From: Strigomonas culicis
Taxonomy: Eukaryota; Euglenozoa; Kinetoplastea; Trypanosomatida; Trypanosomatidae
Direction of reading: 5' to 3'
Assembly: GCA_000482145.1 (NCBI GenBank)
Contig: AUXH01000440.1
Coordinates: forward strand, 1-16,263
Length of the DNA stretch: 16,263 nucleotides
Shown: piece after piece, positions 14,848 to 16,263 of the stretch
Position numbering within the stretch: the first letter of the stretch is position 1
How the letters are laid out: each line of letters starts with the position of its first letter
Translations under genes and position numbers: made by a program
Notes under the pieces: model-generated
What the model saw: the letters and a program-made list of their open reading frames with translations, nothing else
Database searches by the model: none
What the model was told of the DNA's origin: nothing

Positions 14848-16263
14848 ATGATATACACGCGCGCGCCCCGCTCCAGCGGCGGCACACGCGCCAGTGCGCC
14901 CCTGTCGTCGTCCTCCGACCAGCCCGCTGCGCGCCCGGCGCCCCGCGACGACGCCCTCGAGCCGCCGTCGCCACCGGAGATGGCGCAGCTTCAGCGCGAG
15001 CTGGCCCGCGCGCGTGCGGACGCGCAGCGCTCGCAGCAGCGCGGCGAGGCGATGGACCGGCTGGTCGCACAGCTTCAGCAGGAAAAGAAGGATCTCTCCC
15101 TCCGACTCGCTGGCCAGCTGAAAGACAACCAGTGGCTTCGCAATAGTCTGGCCGAGCACCAACTGTCCATCGACGTGTACGCGCAGGAGAACGAGGAGCT
15201 CAGCAGACACCTGGCGAGCCACTCGGCGCCCGAGCCCCCCGCTCCCGCCCCTCACACGAAGCAGGAGAGCGCGGCCCCACACCACGCCGCCGCACCGCCG
15301 CACCGCGGCGACGTCGACGATCCTCCCCTCCACGCCGCGGAGTGCCGCGCGACGCCGCGGACGACAGCCGCCGCGCGGCCGCGCGACCCCCTGCAGCACC
15401 ACGTGGCGCACCTCCAGGCGCAGCTCGCTGATGCGCAGCGGCAGATCGACGCGCAGCAGCTGCTGCTCGACGCCTACGCGCGAGGCTGCAGTGAGCCCGC
15501 TCTGCGCGGCGAGCATCGTATGAAGCATCGCGACCCGCACCTCCTCGAGACGGAGTCCTCCGTCTCCACCCCATCCGGTTGCGCTTCGCAGCGCGCCGAC
15601 AGCGCCGCGCCCACACGCCTCTCCCAAGAGCGCCGCGACCGCACCGATCCTCCCTACTCGGCCCTGCCCCCACCGCGCGCGGCGCTCCCCACGGTGCTCC
15701 CTGCCCAGGCGCCACGGCCCACAGCCACCACCTCCCGCACGCGCAGCCTCCCCCCGTCCCTCGACGACCTCCTGTCCGCCTCGCGCGACATCCTCCCACC
15801 CTCCGACGCTGGCACAGACCACTCGTCCGCCCTACAACACCAGCCCATCACCCTTCGCACCCGCCACTCCAAAAAAGCAATCGCCGCAGCTCCGCACACA
15901 GCACCGGCGGAGCAGCTGTACGCCAACGCCGCTCAGAAGGATCGCGACGTGCGTGCGCTGCGGGAGCAGCTCGCATTAACCCAATTACGCGTTGAAGTCA
16001 CGGAGGAGATCGCCGCGGAGGCCGAGGCGCAGGGCACCGCGAGGGCGGACGAGCTGTCCGCGCAGGTCGCGGACAAGGAGCGCGAGGTGCGTGCGCTGCG
16101 GGAGCAGCTCGCGGAGGCTCAAGAACGCACTGCAGAGGCTGAAGCAGAGAGTGCTGAAGCCACACACCATCTGTCCGCGCACGTCACCGAAAAAGAGCGC
16201 GAGGTGCGTGCGCTGCAGCAGCAGCTCGCGGATGCGCAGGAGCGCATCTCGGAGACGGAGGAG
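14848..16263 (+). CDS. repetitive coiled-coil protein, N-terminal 472 residues (continues beyond window)
   Basis: The frame opens after an in-frame TAA at 14821-14823, starts at the first ATG (14848) and runs without a stop to the last base, so the 3' end lies outside. Residues 1-43 are Ser/Pro/Arg-rich. Coiled coil 1 is about 44-122, and a short coil is at about 182-212. The regions between and after (123-181, 213-350) are Pro/Ala/Ser/His/Arg-rich and look disordered. From about 352 a Glu/Ala/Gln-rich coiled coil begins with repeats headed by K-(E/D)-R-(E/D)-V-R-A-L-(R/Q)-(E/Q)-Q-L at residues 364, 410 and 449; the last two heads are 39 residues apart. Trypanosomatids have many such large repetitive cytoskeletal coiled-coil proteins. 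I cannot name this one; similarity to myosin or kinesin tails would be compositional. Confidence 0.85.
   Translation, partial: MIYTRAPRSSGGTRASAPLSSSSDQPAARPAPRDDALEPPSPPEMAQLQRELARARADAQRSQQRGEAMDRLVAQLQQEKKDLSLRLAGQLKDNQWLRNSLAEHQLSIDVYAQENEELSRHLASHSAPEPPAPAPHTKQESAAPHHAAAPPHRGDVDDPPLHAAECRATPRTTAAARPRDPLQHHVAHLQAQLADAQRQIDAQQLLLDAYARGCSEPALRGEHRMKHRDPHLLETESSVSTPSGCASQRADSAAPTRLSQERRDRTDPPYSALPPPRAALPTVLPAQAPRPTATTSRTRSLPPSLDDLLSASRDILPPSDAGTDHSSALQHQPITLRTRHSKKAIAAAPHTAPAEQLYANAAQKDRDVRALREQLALTQLRVEVTEEIAAEAEAQGTARADELSAQVADKEREVRALREQLAEAQERTAEAEAESAEATHHLSAHVTEKEREVRALQQQLADAQERISETEE
15937..16263 (+). repeat. in-gene coiled-coil repeat (117-bp / 39-residue unit)
   Basis: The unit head begins at 15937, 16075 and 16192. 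The last two are 117 bp (39 codons) apart; the first interval is 138 bp, seven codons longer. A core beginning GTGCGTGCGCTG is conserved at the DNA level in all three, which suggests recent duplication rather than only protein-level constraint. The repeat continues past the right edge. Confidence 0.85.

Noticed and set aside
1..16263. SL RNA genes or known trypanosomatid retroposon signatures
   Set aside because: I saw no SL exon sequence, no reverse transcriptase frame and no retroposon signature that I can recognise by eye.

Overview
The window reads as nuclear DNA of a trypanosomatid (Kinetoplastea), most likely a relative of Leishmania, Crithidia or Leptomonas; I cannot name the genus. 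Eight intronless protein genes lie head to tail on the + strand. Each is preceded by pyrimidine-rich sequence and AG dinucleotides, the layout expected for polycistronic transcription with spliced-leader (SL) trans-splicing. Coding regions are strongly GC-rich at third positions, while intergenic DNA is AT-rich and full of T-runs and microsatellites.

Layout. Positions 1-300 hold a 117-bp tandem array (about 2.6 copies, cut by the window edge). Each unit carries a C box (GTGATGA) and a D box (CTGA) 89 nt apart, so it is a candidate tandem C/D snoRNA cluster. Then come a centrin (609-1058), a 12-MORN-repeat protein (1449-3182), an unnamed protein with a thioredoxin-like N-terminus and a helical, possibly TPR-like C-terminus (3427-4473), the ribosome biogenesis factor MAK16 (4868-5665), IFT74 (6207-7976), farnesyl pyrophosphate synthase (8606-9694), a DHHC palmitoyltransferase with an MGCC N-terminus (10269-11321), a mitochondrial MidA/NDUFAF7-like methyltransferase (12131-13795), and the 5' part of a repetitive coiled-coil protein that runs off the right edge (14848-16263).

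How the genes relate. There is no operon logic, because trypanosomatid gene clusters are not functionally grouped. Even so, several genes share a cytoskeletal or flagellar theme: centrin (basal body/bilobe), a MORN protein, IFT74 (IFT-B core) and a large coiled-coil protein. The order centrin, MORN, thioredoxin-like, MAK16, IFT74, FPPS agrees in spacing with the Leishmania major chromosome 22 block as I remember it (FPPS near LmjF.22.1360, centrin near LmjF.22.1410). That is recall, not a search.

The points most worth a second look are the C/D-box array, whose similarity stops 3 nt after the last D box; the acylation-like N-terminus and cysteine-rich tail of the DHHC enzyme; the thioredoxin-like protein without a CxxC motif; and the 39-residue repeat at the right edge.
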